From: Planotetraspora silvatica | GTDB taxonomy: Bacteria; Actinomycetota; Actinomycetes; Streptosporangiales; Streptosporangiaceae | Assembly (NCBI RefSeq): GCF_016863315.1 | Contig: NZ_BOOQ01000055.1 | Span: 1 to 64,000, forward strand | Reading direction: 5' to 3' | Length of the DNA: 64,000 bases | Part shown: one piece after another, positions 25,879-35,130 of the stretch | How the letters are laid out: every line of letters begins with the position of its first letter | Numbering within the stretch: the stretch's first letter is position 1 | Program-made: the position numbers and the translations under genes | The notes under the pieces: generated by a model | What the model was told of the DNA's origin: nothing | Databases searched by the model: none | What the model saw: the letters and a program-made list of their open reading frames with translations, nothing else

Positions 25879-25894
25879 GTCCCTAGGTACATGT
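25875..25894. promoter_or_regulatory. PadR-type operator 2
   Basis: ACATGT-ccctaggt-ACATGT: perfect arms and an 8-nt spacer that is itself palindromic in CCTAGG, exactly the PadR ATGT-N8-ACAT format. It covers the presumed transcription start of the SDR gene. An open frame beginning at the ATG in its right arm is therefore an artefact, and the SDR starts at 25918. Confidence 0.7.
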
Positions 25895-25917
25895 CCTTTG
25901 GATACTGTGAGGTTCTC

Positions 25918-26751
25918 ATGCGAAGCGATAGGTCCGTGCTCGTGACCGGGGCCGCCGGCGGGATCGGCACCGCCACCACACTGCGGCTCGCCGAACTCGG
26001 ATTCACCGTCTACGCCGGCGTACGGTCGGAGGCCCCCCATTTGGCGAAGCAGCCGAGGGTACGGGTGGTGCAGATGGACGTCACCGATCCCGTTGCCGTC
26101 GAGGCGGCCGCCGCAGTGATCACCAACGAGACGGGCGGCCTGCACGCGGTGATCAACAACGCGGGGATAATCATCCAGGGTCCGCTCGAACTGGTTCCGC
26201 CCGGCGAGCTGCGCCGCCAGTTCGAGGTGAACGTGTACGGCCCCGCCCAGGTCACTCAGGCGTTCCTGCCTCTGCTGCGGGCCGGCCACGGACGGTTGAT
26301 CAATGTCAGCGCCGCCACGGCCCGCGTCGCGTTCCCGTTCATGGGTCCCATCTCCGCCAGTAAGGCAGCGCTCGACTCCCTGTCGCACGCGCTCCGCGTG
26401 GAGCTGGCGAGCTGGGGGATCCCCGTGGTGATCGTCGACCCGGGATCGGCGGACACCCCCATCTTCGCCAAGGCGGAGAAGGCCGCCGCCGCGGCCCTGG
26501 CGCAGACCCCCGCCGACCGGGCCGACCTCTACGGCCCCGCGCTGGAGGCCATGGGCCGGGCGATGGCCAGGCAGAAGCCGGGACCCGTCGATCCGGCGGT
26601 GAAACTCATCGTCGAGGCTGTGCGGGCGGAGCATCCCAAGCCCCGGTACGTCGCGAGCAGCGCCCGCGTGATGACCGTTCTGTCGCGCCTGCCCCTGCGA
26701 ACCAGAGACCGGCTACTGGCCCGTTCGCTCGGTCTCAAGGCCACGCGATGA
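25918..26751 (+). CDS. SDR-family oxidoreductase with an atypical active site
   Basis: 277 residues from the ATG at 25918, which follows GAGG by 6 nt. Cofactor motif TGAAGGIG and NNAG are present, catalytic Ser is in NVSAAT, but the YxxxK motif reads ISASK (GPISASKAAL): the Tyr position holds Ile while Lys is kept. The segment is otherwise typical of the 'PF-x-GPY-x-ASK-x-AL' subgroup. This is a real departure from the SDR mechanism and may mean altered chemistry or non-oxidoreductase function. It is controlled by the divergent PadR regulator through two operators. Confidence 0.85.
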   Translation: MRSDRSVLVTGAAGGIGTATTLRLAELGFTVYAGVRSEAPHLAKQPRVRVVQMDVTDPVAVEAAAAVITNETGGLHAVINNAGIIIQGPLELVPPGELRRQFEVNVYGPAQVTQAFLPLLRAGHGRLINVSAATARVAFPFMGPISASKAALDSLSHALRVELASWGIPVVIVDPGSADTPIFAKAEKAAAAALAQTPADRADLYGPALEAMGRAMARQKPGPVDPAVKLIVEAVRAEHPKPRYVASSARVMTVLSRLPLRTRDRLLARSLGLKATR

Positions 26752-26788
26752 CGCCTCGCACGATCGTGGTGGTCCGCGCGGTCTGAGG

Positions 26789-26815
26789 CGGTGCGGGGCC
26801 TGCTCCCCCGCACCG
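26789..26815. terminator. Bidirectional hairpin terminator
   Basis: Perfect 10-bp inverted repeat (CGGTGCGGGG 26789-26798, complement 26806-26815) with a 7-nt loop, lying between the convergent SDR and ABC-type membrane genes. Confidence 0.65.
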
Positions 26816-26819
26816 TCCG

Positions 26820-28319
26820 CTATCGCCAGTCGGTGCCCGCATCGGTGTCCGCAGCCGGCGTTGGGCCGAGGGCCGTCCGTATCACGGTGACCGTGTACGC
26901 GCAGAGTACGGCGAGACCGGCCCACGCGGGGAGCGGGAAGTACCCCGCCGACGGCGCGTAGTGTTCCGTCACCTGCGGATACTCCACCAGCGTCTGCTTG
27001 ACCGCGAAGCCGGCGGCCGGCGTGAGCCGCAGCAGCCAGTCGGAGACCGCGTCGGGGAGCAGCGGGAACGCCGTGACAGCGTAGGGCAGAGCGATCAGCG
27101 ACACCCCGATGAGGATCGCTGACCAGCCGCGGCGCATCCGCACGCCGAGCCCGTATGCGACGACGGCGCAGAGCGCGAGCACTGCCGCGAGGCCGACGAT
27201 CACCCGAGCGTCGGTCGGCACCGGCAGCGACGGCACCACGATGCCGTTGCCTTTCAGGCTCGCCATGCCCGCCGGGAGGACGATGCCGACCGCGACCAGA
27301 CCGGTGACGAAGTTGGCCCCGGCGACGACAAGTGCCCGGGCGACGATCACTCGCCGGGATGCCGCCTCTCCGGCCGTGCGGGCGCCGTAGCGAGCCGCGA
27401 CGATGACCACGATGATCAGCGCGACCGGCAGGCCGAGCAATGTGTTCTCGACGATACGCGTACCCTCCTCACCGAGCGGCCCGATGTCGCCGGTGCCGCT
27501 GATCGTGATGACGCCGTCCTTCTCCACGGCTCCCGATGCGTTGTGGTATTTCTCCCAGTCGGTGTGGTTCATCTCGCCGACCGAGTCGCTGTCCCACTTG
27601 CCGGTGGCGCCGCCCTCGACGGTGACGTCGTCGAAGACGCCGACGGCCTGGGTGAACCGGACCTCCTCGATCGCGCCGCCGAGGCCGACCTTGCGGAGCG
27701 TGAGGTCGCCGGGGGAGGTGGCGAAGAGGCCGACCTGCACGGTGTCCGGCAACCCGTCGAGCGTCGCGGTTGCGACGGTGTGCCACTGGCTGCCGTCGGC
27801 GGACTCGGAGCCGGTGATCATGTTGCCTGAGCGGGTCAGCCGCAGCCAGCGGGGGGACTGCGCCGAGACTCCTCCAGCACTGCCGGCGACGTCGTTCCGG
27901 TAGTCGTGCTGGAAGCGAACGCCGTGGCTGCCGGTCATCATGAGTGCCGCGTACTGCGAGCCCTCCCGCATGCCGTCCTTGACGATGATCCCGGCCTTCG
28001 CCCACGGCACCAGCCCGGACACGATCTGATCGTGGTTCGGCGGTGGATAGGTGATCGTCCCGGTCATCGAGGTCATCCGGACGGTGATGCTGCCCTCGCG
28101 GCTCAGGTCACGATGCAGGAACCAGAACTTGTCACTGACGATGGAACCGTCATCCGCGACAGGCACGGCCGGGCAAGGACCCGGGCAGGACGAGTGGATG
28201 TTGAACGTGAACAGCAGACCCAGTGCGATGACGGTGAGGGCCGCGGCGGTCAGGGCGATCAGACGCCCCGGGCGGCGGAACGCGGTCCATTCCCGGCGGA
28301 GGAGTTCGGTGGTCGACAT
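26820..28319 (-). CDS. Orphan ABC-2-like membrane protein with a large extracytoplasmic beta domain
   Basis: 499 residues. One helix near 20-40 is followed by a soluble domain of about 240 residues, then about five more hydrophobic segments from residue 290 on. The soluble part has features of a DUF1349/concanavalin-like glycan-binding fold: VPWAKAGIIVKDG, RWLRLTRSGNMITG, SADGSQWHTV. The layout (one helix, large loop, helices) resembles an ABC-2 permease with an extracellular insert. No ABC ATPase lies beside it, which is unusual for that family. It is divergent from the two-component system at 28406-30240. Confidence 0.7.
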   Translation of the reverse strand: MSTTELLRREWTAFRRPGRLIALTAAALTVIALGLLFTFNIHSSCPGPCPAVPVADDGSIVSDKFWFLHRDLSREGSITVRMTSMTGTITYPPPNHDQIVSGLVPWAKAGIIVKDGMREGSQYAALMMTGSHGVRFQHDYRNDVAGSAGGVSAQSPRWLRLTRSGNMITGSESADGSQWHTVATATLDGLPDTVQVGLFATSPGDLTLRKVGLGGAIEEVRFTQAVGVFDDVTVEGGATGKWDSDSVGEMNHTDWEKYHNASGAVEKDGVITISGTGDIGPLGEEGTRIVENTLLGLPVALIIVVIVAARYGARTAGEAASRRVIVARALVVAGANFVTGLVAVGIVLPAGMASLKGNGIVVPSLPVPTDARVIVGLAAVLALCAVVAYGLGVRMRRGWSAILIGVSLIALPYAVTAFPLLPDAVSDWLLRLTPAAGFAVKQTLVEYPQVTEHYAPSAGYFPLPAWAGLAVLCAYTVTVIRTALGPTPAADTDAGTDWR

Positions 28320-28405
28320 GCCGTCGGTTCTACGGATCGGTGCGTAACACGACCCGAACCGGCGCCGTCATGCTGTTGTTAGGTTTCCCAGGGCATGCTG
28401 GCAAC

Positions 28406-29554
28406 ATGATCGGGCTGCGCAGTGGGACCGTGGGAGCACGGTTCACGATGTTGTACGCCGTCGTGTTCCTCTTGTCGGGCGTCGGGCTGCTGGGCTTGGC
28501 CTTCCTGCTCTCCGGCGGCAGCCTGAGCGACGTCTCGCCTGCTGGAAATCTCCCCGGCCAGGGCGGCGTCATTGCGGCGCAACAGCGCGTCCGGGAGTTG
28601 GAGGACCAACTGGCCGCGGTGCACGAGCACCAGTCTCGCCAACTGCTGGTCGGCTCGCTGCTGGCGCTGATCGTGATGGCAGTCGTCTCGGTGTTGCTCG
28701 GTCGGGTGCTGGCCAAGCGTGTCCTGCGGCCGCTGCGGCTCATCGCGGCCGTCACCCGCCGCATCTCCGCCGACAGCCTGGATCAGCGGCTGGCCGTCAC
28801 CGGTCCGGCGGACGAGGTCAAGGACCTCGCCGACACCATCGATGAGCTGCTCGGACGGCTTGAGGCGTCGTTCACCGCGCAGCGGCGCTTCGTCGCCAAC
28901 GCCTCCCATGAGCTCCGTACGCCGCTGTCGACGATGCGGGCATCGCTGGACGTCGCGGTCGCCAAGCCCGACCCGGCCGCCTCGACGGTGGCGCTCGCGG
29001 CCCGCCTGCGTCGGCAACTTGACCGGCTCGATCACCTGCTCGAAGGGTTCCTCGTGCTGGCCCGGGCGCAGCACGGCGCGCTGGCCGACGCCGCTCCGGT
29101 CGACCTCGGCGACCTGATCGACGCCGCACTGCGGGAAAGGTCCGCAGACGTGCGGCGGAAGGGGCTGAGTGTGACGGTCGACGTGCCGCCGGCAACGGCG
29201 ACCGTGGGCAGCCCGGCGCTGCTGGCGCGACTGGTGGGCAACGTCGTCGACAACGCCGTGACCCACAACGAGAACGGCGGATGGATCGAGATCACCGGGT
29301 CCGCGAACGCGCAGGAGACGGCGCTGATCGTCGAGACCGGCGGGCCCGTCCTCGACCAGGGGAAGGTCGGCCGGCTGGCACAGCCCTTCGAGCGGCTCGG
29401 CGGCGAACGTACCGGCTCCTCGGGTCTGGGCCTGTCGATTGTGGCGGCCGTGGCCGCCGCACATGGCGGCCGGCTCGCCCTGCTCGCCCGGCCGGAGGGC
29501 GGCCTACGCGTGTCGATCACCCTTCCGGCCGCGAAGGTGCCGGTGGTGGCGTGA
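28406..29554 (+). CDS. Sensor histidine kinase
   Basis: 382 residues from the ATG at 28406. Two transmembrane segments (about 15-35 and 88-110) bracket a short extracytoplasmic loop of about 50 residues. A HAMP domain follows (RLIAAVTRRISADSLDQRL), then the H-box with the phosphorylated His at about residue 168 (ANASHELRTPLS), N-box (LVGNVVDNAVTHN) and G-box (GSSGLGLSIV). The D-box is degenerate (LIVETGGPVLDQG) as in many actinobacterial kinases. Its stop overlaps the response-regulator GTG, so the pair is coupled. The short sensor loop suggests a membrane-perturbing or small signal. Confidence 0.9.
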   Translation: MIGLRSGTVGARFTMLYAVVFLLSGVGLLGLAFLLSGGSLSDVSPAGNLPGQGGVIAAQQRVRELEDQLAAVHEHQSRQLLVGSLLALIVMAVVSVLLGRVLAKRVLRPLRLIAAVTRRISADSLDQRLAVTGPADEVKDLADTIDELLGRLEASFTAQRRFVANASHELRTPLSTMRASLDVAVAKPDPAASTVALAARLRRQLDRLDHLLEGFLVLARAQHGALADAAPVDLGDLIDAALRERSADVRRKGLSVTVDVPPATATVGSPALLARLVGNVVDNAVTHNENGGWIEITGSANAQETALIVETGGPVLDQGKVGRLAQPFERLGGERTGSSGLGLSIVAAVAAAHGGRLALLARPEGGLRVSITLPAAKVPVVA

Positions 29555-30240
29555 GGATCCTGGTGGTCGAAGACGACGACGCCCTCGCCGAGGTCGTCGC
29601 CGAAGGGCTACGCGACCAGGGGATGGCCGTCGACCTGGCGTACGACGGGCTTGCCGCCGCCGCCAAGCTGGACCTCACCGCGTATGACGTGGTGGTCCTG
29701 GACCGGGACCTGCCCAGCCTGCACGGCGACACCCTGTGCCAGATGATCACCGAGCGGGCGCACCGGCCGATGGTGCTGATGCTGACCGCGGCCAGTGCGC
29801 CCGGCGACCGGGTCAGCGGGTTGACCCTGGGCGCGGACGACTATCTCGCCAAGCCTTTCCACTTCCCGGAGCTGATCCTGCGCATCCAGGCGCTGGCCCG
29901 CCGCAAACCGGACGCGCGGCCCCGCATGCTGCACGTGGCCGGGATCGCGCTGGACCCGCTACGCCGCACCGCCGTTCGCGACGGACTGCGACTTGACCTC
30001 TCAGTGAAGGAGTTCGCCGTGCTCGAGGCACTGCTGCGGGCAAGCCCGGGCTTCCTGAGCACCGAAACCCTGCTCGAGCAGGTATGGGACGAGAACGCCG
30101 ACAGTTTCACCAACACCGTCACGGTCACGGTGGGCCGGCTGCGGCGCAAGCTCGGCGACCCACCGGTCATCGCGACGGCGCGGGGAGTCGGCTACCGGAT
30201 CGCCTCATCCACCGGCCTGCAGAGGCACGCAGGCGAGTGA
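29551..30240 (+). CDS. OmpR-family response regulator
   Basis: 229 residues from the GTG at 29551, overlapping the kinase stop by 4 nt. The receiver domain has the acidic pair ILVVEDDDALAE, the phospho-acceptor Asp51 (VVLDRDLPS) and the conserved Lys in LAKPFHFPEL. A winged-helix domain follows (LSVKEFAVLEALLRA; VTVGRLRRKLG; ARGVGYRIA). Partner of the kinase at 28406. The divergent membrane protein is a natural candidate target, though no binding site was picked out. Confidence 0.93.
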   Translation: MRILVVEDDDALAEVVAEGLRDQGMAVDLAYDGLAAAAKLDLTAYDVVVLDRDLPSLHGDTLCQMITERAHRPMVLMLTAASAPGDRVSGLTLGADDYLAKPFHFPELILRIQALARRKPDARPRMLHVAGIALDPLRRTAVRDGLRLDLSVKEFAVLEALLRASPGFLSTETLLEQVWDENADSFTNTVTVTVGRLRRKLGDPPVIATARGVGYRIASSTGLQRHAGE

Positions 30241-30241
30241 T

Positions 30242-30276
30242 GGCCGGGCAGGCGGCCGGGCAGGCGGCCGGGCAGG
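30242..30276. repeat. Tandem 12-nt repeat, three copies
   Basis: GGCCGGGCAGGC occurs at 30242, 30254 and 30266 (the last shortened), just after the response-regulator stop. One frame reads as repeated Ala-Gly-Gln, but no start signal supports translation. Confidence 0.6.
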
Positions 30277-30325
30277 ACACCCCGTAACCGCGGAGCCGGG
30301 GCTTACGCCTGTCCGCACGACGGCG

Positions 30326-30364
30326 CACGGGGCCGGCCCGGTCGGAGTCCGGGCCGGCCCCGTG
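30326..30364. terminator. Strong bidirectional hairpin
   Basis: A perfect 16-bp inverted repeat (CACGGGGCCGGCCCGG at 30326-30341 and its complement at 30349-30364) with a 7-nt loop. It lies between the convergent response-regulator and phosphoesterase genes and should terminate both. Confidence 0.75.
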
Positions 30365-30382
30365 TGGTGGGGTGGGTGTGCG

Positions 30383-33300
30383 TTACGGCGCGGGGACGCC
30401 GTCGAGGATGCCCACCGCGTCGGTGCCCGGGGTGACGACGAGCTTGCGGGTGAGGGTGTAGGAGCCACCCGCCGGCACGTCGACGTTGAACCGGCTCATC
30501 ACCCAGTTGCCCGCGGCGTAGACGTCGAAGGCGCCGGCCGGCGTGCCGTAGACGAGACCGAAGACCTGCGGGTCGGTCCCGGTCATACCGATGTACGGCT
30601 TGGCCGGGGCGTAGGCCGCCGTCGCACCCGGCGTCACGATGCCGGTGCCCGGGATGACACTGGCCTGGCCGGCCGCGTCGTGGTCCATCGCGTCACCGGT
30701 CCACACGCTGAGTGGAGCCGAGCCGGAGTTGCTCAGCTCCGTCGAGACCGTGGCGAAGTCGTCGCCCGGCTTCAGCGTGTACGTCGTCGTCGCCGTCAGG
30801 CCCGTGATGTCCTTGACCGGACCCGACACCCGGACGACGGCCTTGTCGCCGGTCGCCTGGACGATCTGGACGTCGGTCGCCGCCACCGACCGGATGTCCC
30901 ACGCGCTGCCGCCGGTCGGCTGGGTCGCCGAGACGTAGGGCAGGTTGATCCAGTCGAACTGGTCGGCCATCCCGCGGACGGCGATGTCGACCGGCTTGCC
31001 GCGGGTGCCACCGGAGAGCTGCGAGTCGTTGTAGGCGTCGGCGATCGCCATCGAGAGCTTGTCGTTCTCGAGCATGACGTCGCCGTAGCCCGCCTCGACC
31101 AGACCCGAGCCGATCTGCTTGCCGTAGCTCGCCTCGACCGTGACCGGGCGCAGCGCGACGTCGGCGACGCCGCTGCCCGCCGCCGGCACGGTGACCGCGC
31201 CGGTGGCCGTCTGGTAGCCCAGCTTGGACACCCGGACGTCGTACCGACCGGCCGGGGCCTTGACGAGGTACTTGCCCTGGGCGTCGGTGCTCGTGGTCGC
31301 GACCGCCGTACCGGCCTGCTCGAGGGCGACCCGGGCACCGGAGACGGCGGCGCCGCCCGCGGTGATCGTGCCGGCCGCGCGAGCGGCGTCCGGGACGGCC
31401 GCGTCGTGCAGGTCGATCTCGTCGGCCCACTTCGCGATGTTGCCGGTGGGGTCGCCGCCGGCGGTCGCGTAGTCGGTCAGGTGGTAGAAGCTGAACTGCT
31501 TGGTGGCACCGGGCGCCATCGTGGCGTCGTAGTACAGACCCTCGATGTAGCCGTACGCACCGACCGCGGCCGGCGTGTCCAGTGCCCACGCGAGACCGTG
31601 GGCGGCCTGGCCGTTCGTGGTGGCCGCGTCGGCACCGACGTATACGTACTTCCCGGTCCAGCCCGAGGTCTTCAGACCCGGGTTGACGCCGCTGAACCCG
31701 GGGATCCGCCCGTTGTCGGCCGAGCTGTCGGGGTCGATCATGTAGTTGAAGTAGCCCTGGTAGCCCGTCGTGCCGGTGTTGGTCAGCTTGACCGTCATCT
31801 TCACGATCGGAGAATCGGGCAGGGTTTCGTAGCGGACCTGCGCCTTGATGGCCGGGTCCGCCCGGTACTGCCCGTTGCCGACCACCGCGGCACCGTCGAC
31901 CGCGAGGTCGGGCAGGTCGAGCTGGTCGTTCGGCCGGTCCCACGAGTCGGGCGGCGTGAGACTCGGACGCAGCAGCATTTCGCCCCAGTCGAGGGTCTCG
32001 GCGCCGTTGACGTCGTTGAGCATGAGGTCCGTCAGCGCGCCCTGGCCCAGACCACCGGCGAGGTTGTTGCCGCCGACGCCGTTGTTGCCGGCGGCGTACG
32101 GCGTCACGGACGCCCGGATCTTGTCGTTGGCCAGGTAGTAGTACTCCTTGCCGGTGACGACGTCCGTGCGCGTGCTGCCGCTGCCGTAGTCCGGCGCGTA
32201 CGTCGACTTGCCGGCGACCGGGTGGACCACCTTGATCAGCTTCAGGTCGGCCGTCGTGTTGCCGGTGGTGCGGACCGTGACGCCGGCGGTTGAGCGGCCA
32301 TCGGCGATCAGGCCGCGCTTGGCCGCCGTGACGGTCCAGGTCGACGCCGGCAGACCGATCCGGTAGTGGCCCCGGTCGTCGGTGGCGGTCACCGCGGTGT
32401 CCTGACCGTCGGCGATGGCGGTGACCTTCGCGCCGGCGATCGGAGCGCCCGTCTCCGGGTCGCTGACCGTGCCGGTCACGGTCGCCCAGCGCTGCGCGGA
32501 CTCGCCGCCGGGCACGTAGGCGTAGAGGTTGCCGTCCCAGGCGCCCGCCACGACGGTGTTGCCGCTGACGGCCGGGCCGGCGCCCACCCAGGTGCCGATC
32601 TCGTGGCTCCACAGGATCTGGCCGGTGTCGGAGGCCAGCGCGTAGAACCTGCCGTTGTTGGCGCCGACGAAGAGCGTGTCGCCGGCCACGACCGGGCTGG
32701 ACATGACGCCACCGTGGTAGATGTCGCCGGGCAGCGCCCGCTCCCAGATGACATTGCCGGTCTGGGCGTCGAGCGCGACGACGGCACCGCTCGGGAAGCC
32801 CATGTAGACGACGCCCTGCTTGACGGCCGCGGCGCTCGGGGTCGAGCCGCTCGAGACGAGCGAGGAGCGCGAACTGTTGTACGTCCACAGCGTCGCGCCG
32901 GTCGTGGCGTCACGCGCGACGATGCCGTTGTTGGCGCCGATGAAGACCTTTCCCTCGGCCGCGGTCGGCACGCCGTCCTGCCAACTGCCGAGCGACTCGG
33001 TTCCGGTCCACTTGCGGGCGCCGGTGGCCAGGTCGTAGGCGAGCACGCGGTCCGCGGTCTCGTTGCCGACGTACACGGTGCCGTCCATGACGGCGGGCGT
33101 GCCGTCGCTCATGGTCGCGCCGGACATCGGGGAGGCCCAGATCTGCCGCCCGGTGCGGGTGTCGAGCGCCTTGAGGACGCCCTGGCTGCCGATGCCGAAG
33201 CGGGTCTGGTACGGCCAGAGCACCGTGTGGCCGGAGACGGCCGGCGAGTAGTAGCCGTACGTGCGCTGGTTGTTCGGGGCCGGCGCCTGCTCGGGCACGG

Positions 33301-35101
33301 CCTTCCAGCGCAGCTTGCCGCTCTTCGCGTCGACGGCGTAGAGCTCCGAACCGAGGGTCGGCGCGAAGATCAGGCCGTCACCGTACGCGAGGCTGCCGTG
33401 GATCGACTGCGGCACCTTGACGTTCCACAGCTCCTTGCCGTCCTTCAGCCGGACGGCGTAGATCCGGCTGTTGCCGTCGCCGTTCTCGTCGCGGGTGCCC
33501 GCGTAGACGACGCCGTCGTGGATGACCGGCGACCCGGTGAGGAAGGTGCCCTCGGTGCGGAAGCTCCAGGCCAGGCGGCGGCCGGCCTCCTGCGCCGGCG
33601 CGACACCGGAGTGGGCCACGTCGCCGTGGTGCTGGTCCCAGTCACCCCCGGCGACCGGCTTGAGCGCCGGCCCGTGAGTGAGGGTGAAGTCCGCCGACTT
33701 GGTCCAGGTCTTGCCCGCCGCGTCGACCACCTGCACGTCGACGCTGTGCTCACCGGCCTTCTGCCGGTTGTGGGGCAGGTCGCCCTGCCAGGTGAACTCG
33801 CCGCTGTGGTGCAGCGGCATCCAGTTCTTGTCGCCGTCGATCCGGTAGCGCGCCGAGACGACCTCGTCGCCGGTGTCGTACGCGTTGATCTGGATGCCCG
33901 GGAACTTCGCGGCCGGCACCTTGGAGCCGGGCGCGGGGCTGACGATGGTGAGGTGCTCGTTCTCGCCGTACATCCGGAACGGGTTGTCGAAGCCCCGGCC
34001 CGCCATGTGGATGTAGCGGAAGCCGCGGGGCGCGTTGTCGATCGTGTACGAGCTCGACACGGTCTGGATGTGCTTGGCGGTCGAGGCGAACGCCGAGTTG
34101 TTCTCGACGTGGTTGGAGTGCTCGTGGCCGACCAGGATCAGCTGCGCCTTGTATTTCTCGAGCACGTCACCGAAGGCGTCGTACTCCGATGGCGAACCGA
34201 ACGGGACGTTCATCGGCTGGTGGGTGAGGACGACGAGCTCGATGTCGTTTCTCGGGTTCTTGTCGAGCGGAACGCTCGCGGCGAGGTCGTCCTTGAGCCA
34301 GTCGAGCTCCTCGTCGAACGGCGCCGAGCCGTTGTTCTCGAGCACCACGAAGTGCCGGTTGCCGTAGTTGAACGAGTACCACTCCGGACCGACGTTCTTG
34401 CGATAGTTGTCGATCTTGTCTGCGTACGCCGACCCGCTCGCGTACTCGTGGTTGCCGACGGCCGGCCACACGCCGACGGCCGACTGCTGGGTGCCGCGAC
34501 GATACGTGTCGAACTGCCCCTGGCTGGCGTCGTTGGTGAGGTCGCCGCTGACCGCGATGAAGCGCAGGTCGGTGCCCGTGGAGTTGATCTCACGGATCTG
34601 GTCGGGCAGCTGTGCGTTGACGTGCGGGTCGGCGACGTTGGCCCAGGAGAAGGTGTCGCCGTCGGAGAGGCCGTCACGGACGAGCGCGAAGTCCGCGGTC
34701 GGCGTGGCGTCGTCGGCGAGCTGGCCGAGGCCGGCCCAGAACTTCGGCTCCTTGTACTCGTCCAGGCCGAACCGGTAGCCCCTCGGCTGGGCGGCCCACA
34801 CGATGTCCGTCTTGCGACGGTCGGTGGAGATCGTCAGCGAGTAGGAGCCGTCGGCGGCGGTCGTGGTGGCGACCTTGCCGTCGGAGACGCGCACGCCGGC
34901 GAGGCCCACCTCGTCGGGGCTGCGCCGGCCGTCGTCGTTGGCGTCGACGTACACGACGCCGCTGACGGTGGCCTCCGGCGGGTCGATGGCGGCCGCCGCG
35001 TACGACGCGAGCGGGCCCGCCACGACGCTGGCGGCGAGCCCCAGCATGGTGACGTACAGGACGACGCGCAGGCGCGCGCGTGTCCAGGTGAACGCGGACA
35101 T
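30383..35101 (-). CDS. Giant secreted metallophosphoesterase / PQQ-propeller fusion protein
   Basis: 1572 residues from the ATG at 35101, which follows AAGGA by 6 nt. A signal peptide (about 1-38, ending SYAAA) leads to an SdrD-B-like segment with a DANDDG Ca-binding-type pattern. Residues about 150-340 form a calcineurin-like phosphoesterase with all metal motifs: DPH, GDLTND, GNHE, LTHQP and GHEHSNH. Then comes a PQQ-type beta-propeller (about 480-865) with many G-x-(V/L)-x-(A/V)-L-D-x-x-(T/S)-G-x-x-x-W repeats. Two carboxypeptidase-regulatory-like domains (near 870 and 1240) alternate with two large beta domains. No C-terminal anchor is seen, so it is probably released. It follows the HupE-like gene by 29 nt in one operon. 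Confidence 0.82.
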   Translation of the reverse strand: MSAFTWTRARLRVVLYVTMLGLAASVVAGPLASYAAAAIDPPEATVSGVVYVDANDDGRRSPDEVGLAGVRVSDGKVATTTAADGSYSLTISTDRRKTDIVWAAQPRGYRFGLDEYKEPKFWAGLGQLADDATPTADFALVRDGLSDGDTFSWANVADPHVNAQLPDQIREINSTGTDLRFIAVSGDLTNDASQGQFDTYRRGTQQSAVGVWPAVGNHEYASGSAYADKIDNYRKNVGPEWYSFNYGNRHFVVLENNGSAPFDEELDWLKDDLAASVPLDKNPRNDIELVVLTHQPMNVPFGSPSEYDAFGDVLEKYKAQLILVGHEHSNHVENNSAFASTAKHIQTVSSSYTIDNAPRGFRYIHMAGRGFDNPFRMYGENEHLTIVSPAPGSKVPAAKFPGIQINAYDTGDEVVSARYRIDGDKNWMPLHHSGEFTWQGDLPHNRQKAGEHSVDVQVVDAAGKTWTKSADFTLTHGPALKPVAGGDWDQHHGDVAHSGVAPAQEAGRRLAWSFRTEGTFLTGSPVIHDGVVYAGTRDENGDGNSRIYAVRLKDGKELWNVKVPQSIHGSLAYGDGLIFAPTLGSELYAVDAKSGKLRWKAVPEQAPAPNNQRTYGYYSPAVSGHTVLWPYQTRFGIGSQGVLKALDTRTGRQIWASPMSGATMSDGTPAVMDGTVYVGNETADRVLAYDLATGARKWTGTESLGSWQDGVPTAAEGKVFIGANNGIVARDATTGATLWTYNSSRSSLVSSGSTPSAAAVKQGVVYMGFPSGAVVALDAQTGNVIWERALPGDIYHGGVMSSPVVAGDTLFVGANNGRFYALASDTGQILWSHEIGTWVGAGPAVSGNTVVAGAWDGNLYAYVPGGESAQRWATVTGTVSDPETGAPIAGAKVTAIADGQDTAVTATDDRGHYRIGLPASTWTVTAAKRGLIADGRSTAGVTVRTTGNTTADLKLIKVVHPVAGKSTYAPDYGSGSTRTDVVTGKEYYYLANDKIRASVTPYAAGNNGVGGNNLAGGLGQGALTDLMLNDVNGAETLDWGEMLLRPSLTPPDSWDRPNDQLDLPDLAVDGAAVVGNGQYRADPAIKAQVRYETLPDSPIVKMTVKLTNTGTTGYQGYFNYMIDPDSSADNGRIPGFSGVNPGLKTSGWTGKYVYVGADAATTNGQAAHGLAWALDTPAAVGAYGYIEGLYYDATMAPGATKQFSFYHLTDYATAGGDPTGNIAKWADEIDLHDAAVPDAARAAGTITAGGAAVSGARVALEQAGTAVATTSTDAQGKYLVKAPAGRYDVRVSKLGYQTATGAVTVPAAGSGVADVALRPVTVEASYGKQIGSGLVEAGYGDVMLENDKLSMAIADAYNDSQLSGGTRGKPVDIAVRGMADQFDWINLPYVSATQPTGGSAWDIRSVAATDVQIVQATGDKAVVRVSGPVKDITGLTATTTYTLKPGDDFATVSTELSNSGSAPLSVWTGDAMDHDAAGQASVIPGTGIVTPGATAAYAPAKPYIGMTGTDPQVFGLVYGTPAGAFDVYAAGNWVMSRFNVDVPAGGSYTLTRKLVVTPGTDAVGILDGVPAP

Positions 35102-35130
35102 CGGGATCCTTCGGGATGGGGAGAGGGCTG

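Noticed and set aside
30084-30287. Short frame ending in Ala-Gly-Gln repeats
   Set aside because: It overlaps the response regulator in another frame and arises from the 12-nt tandem repeat; no start signal.
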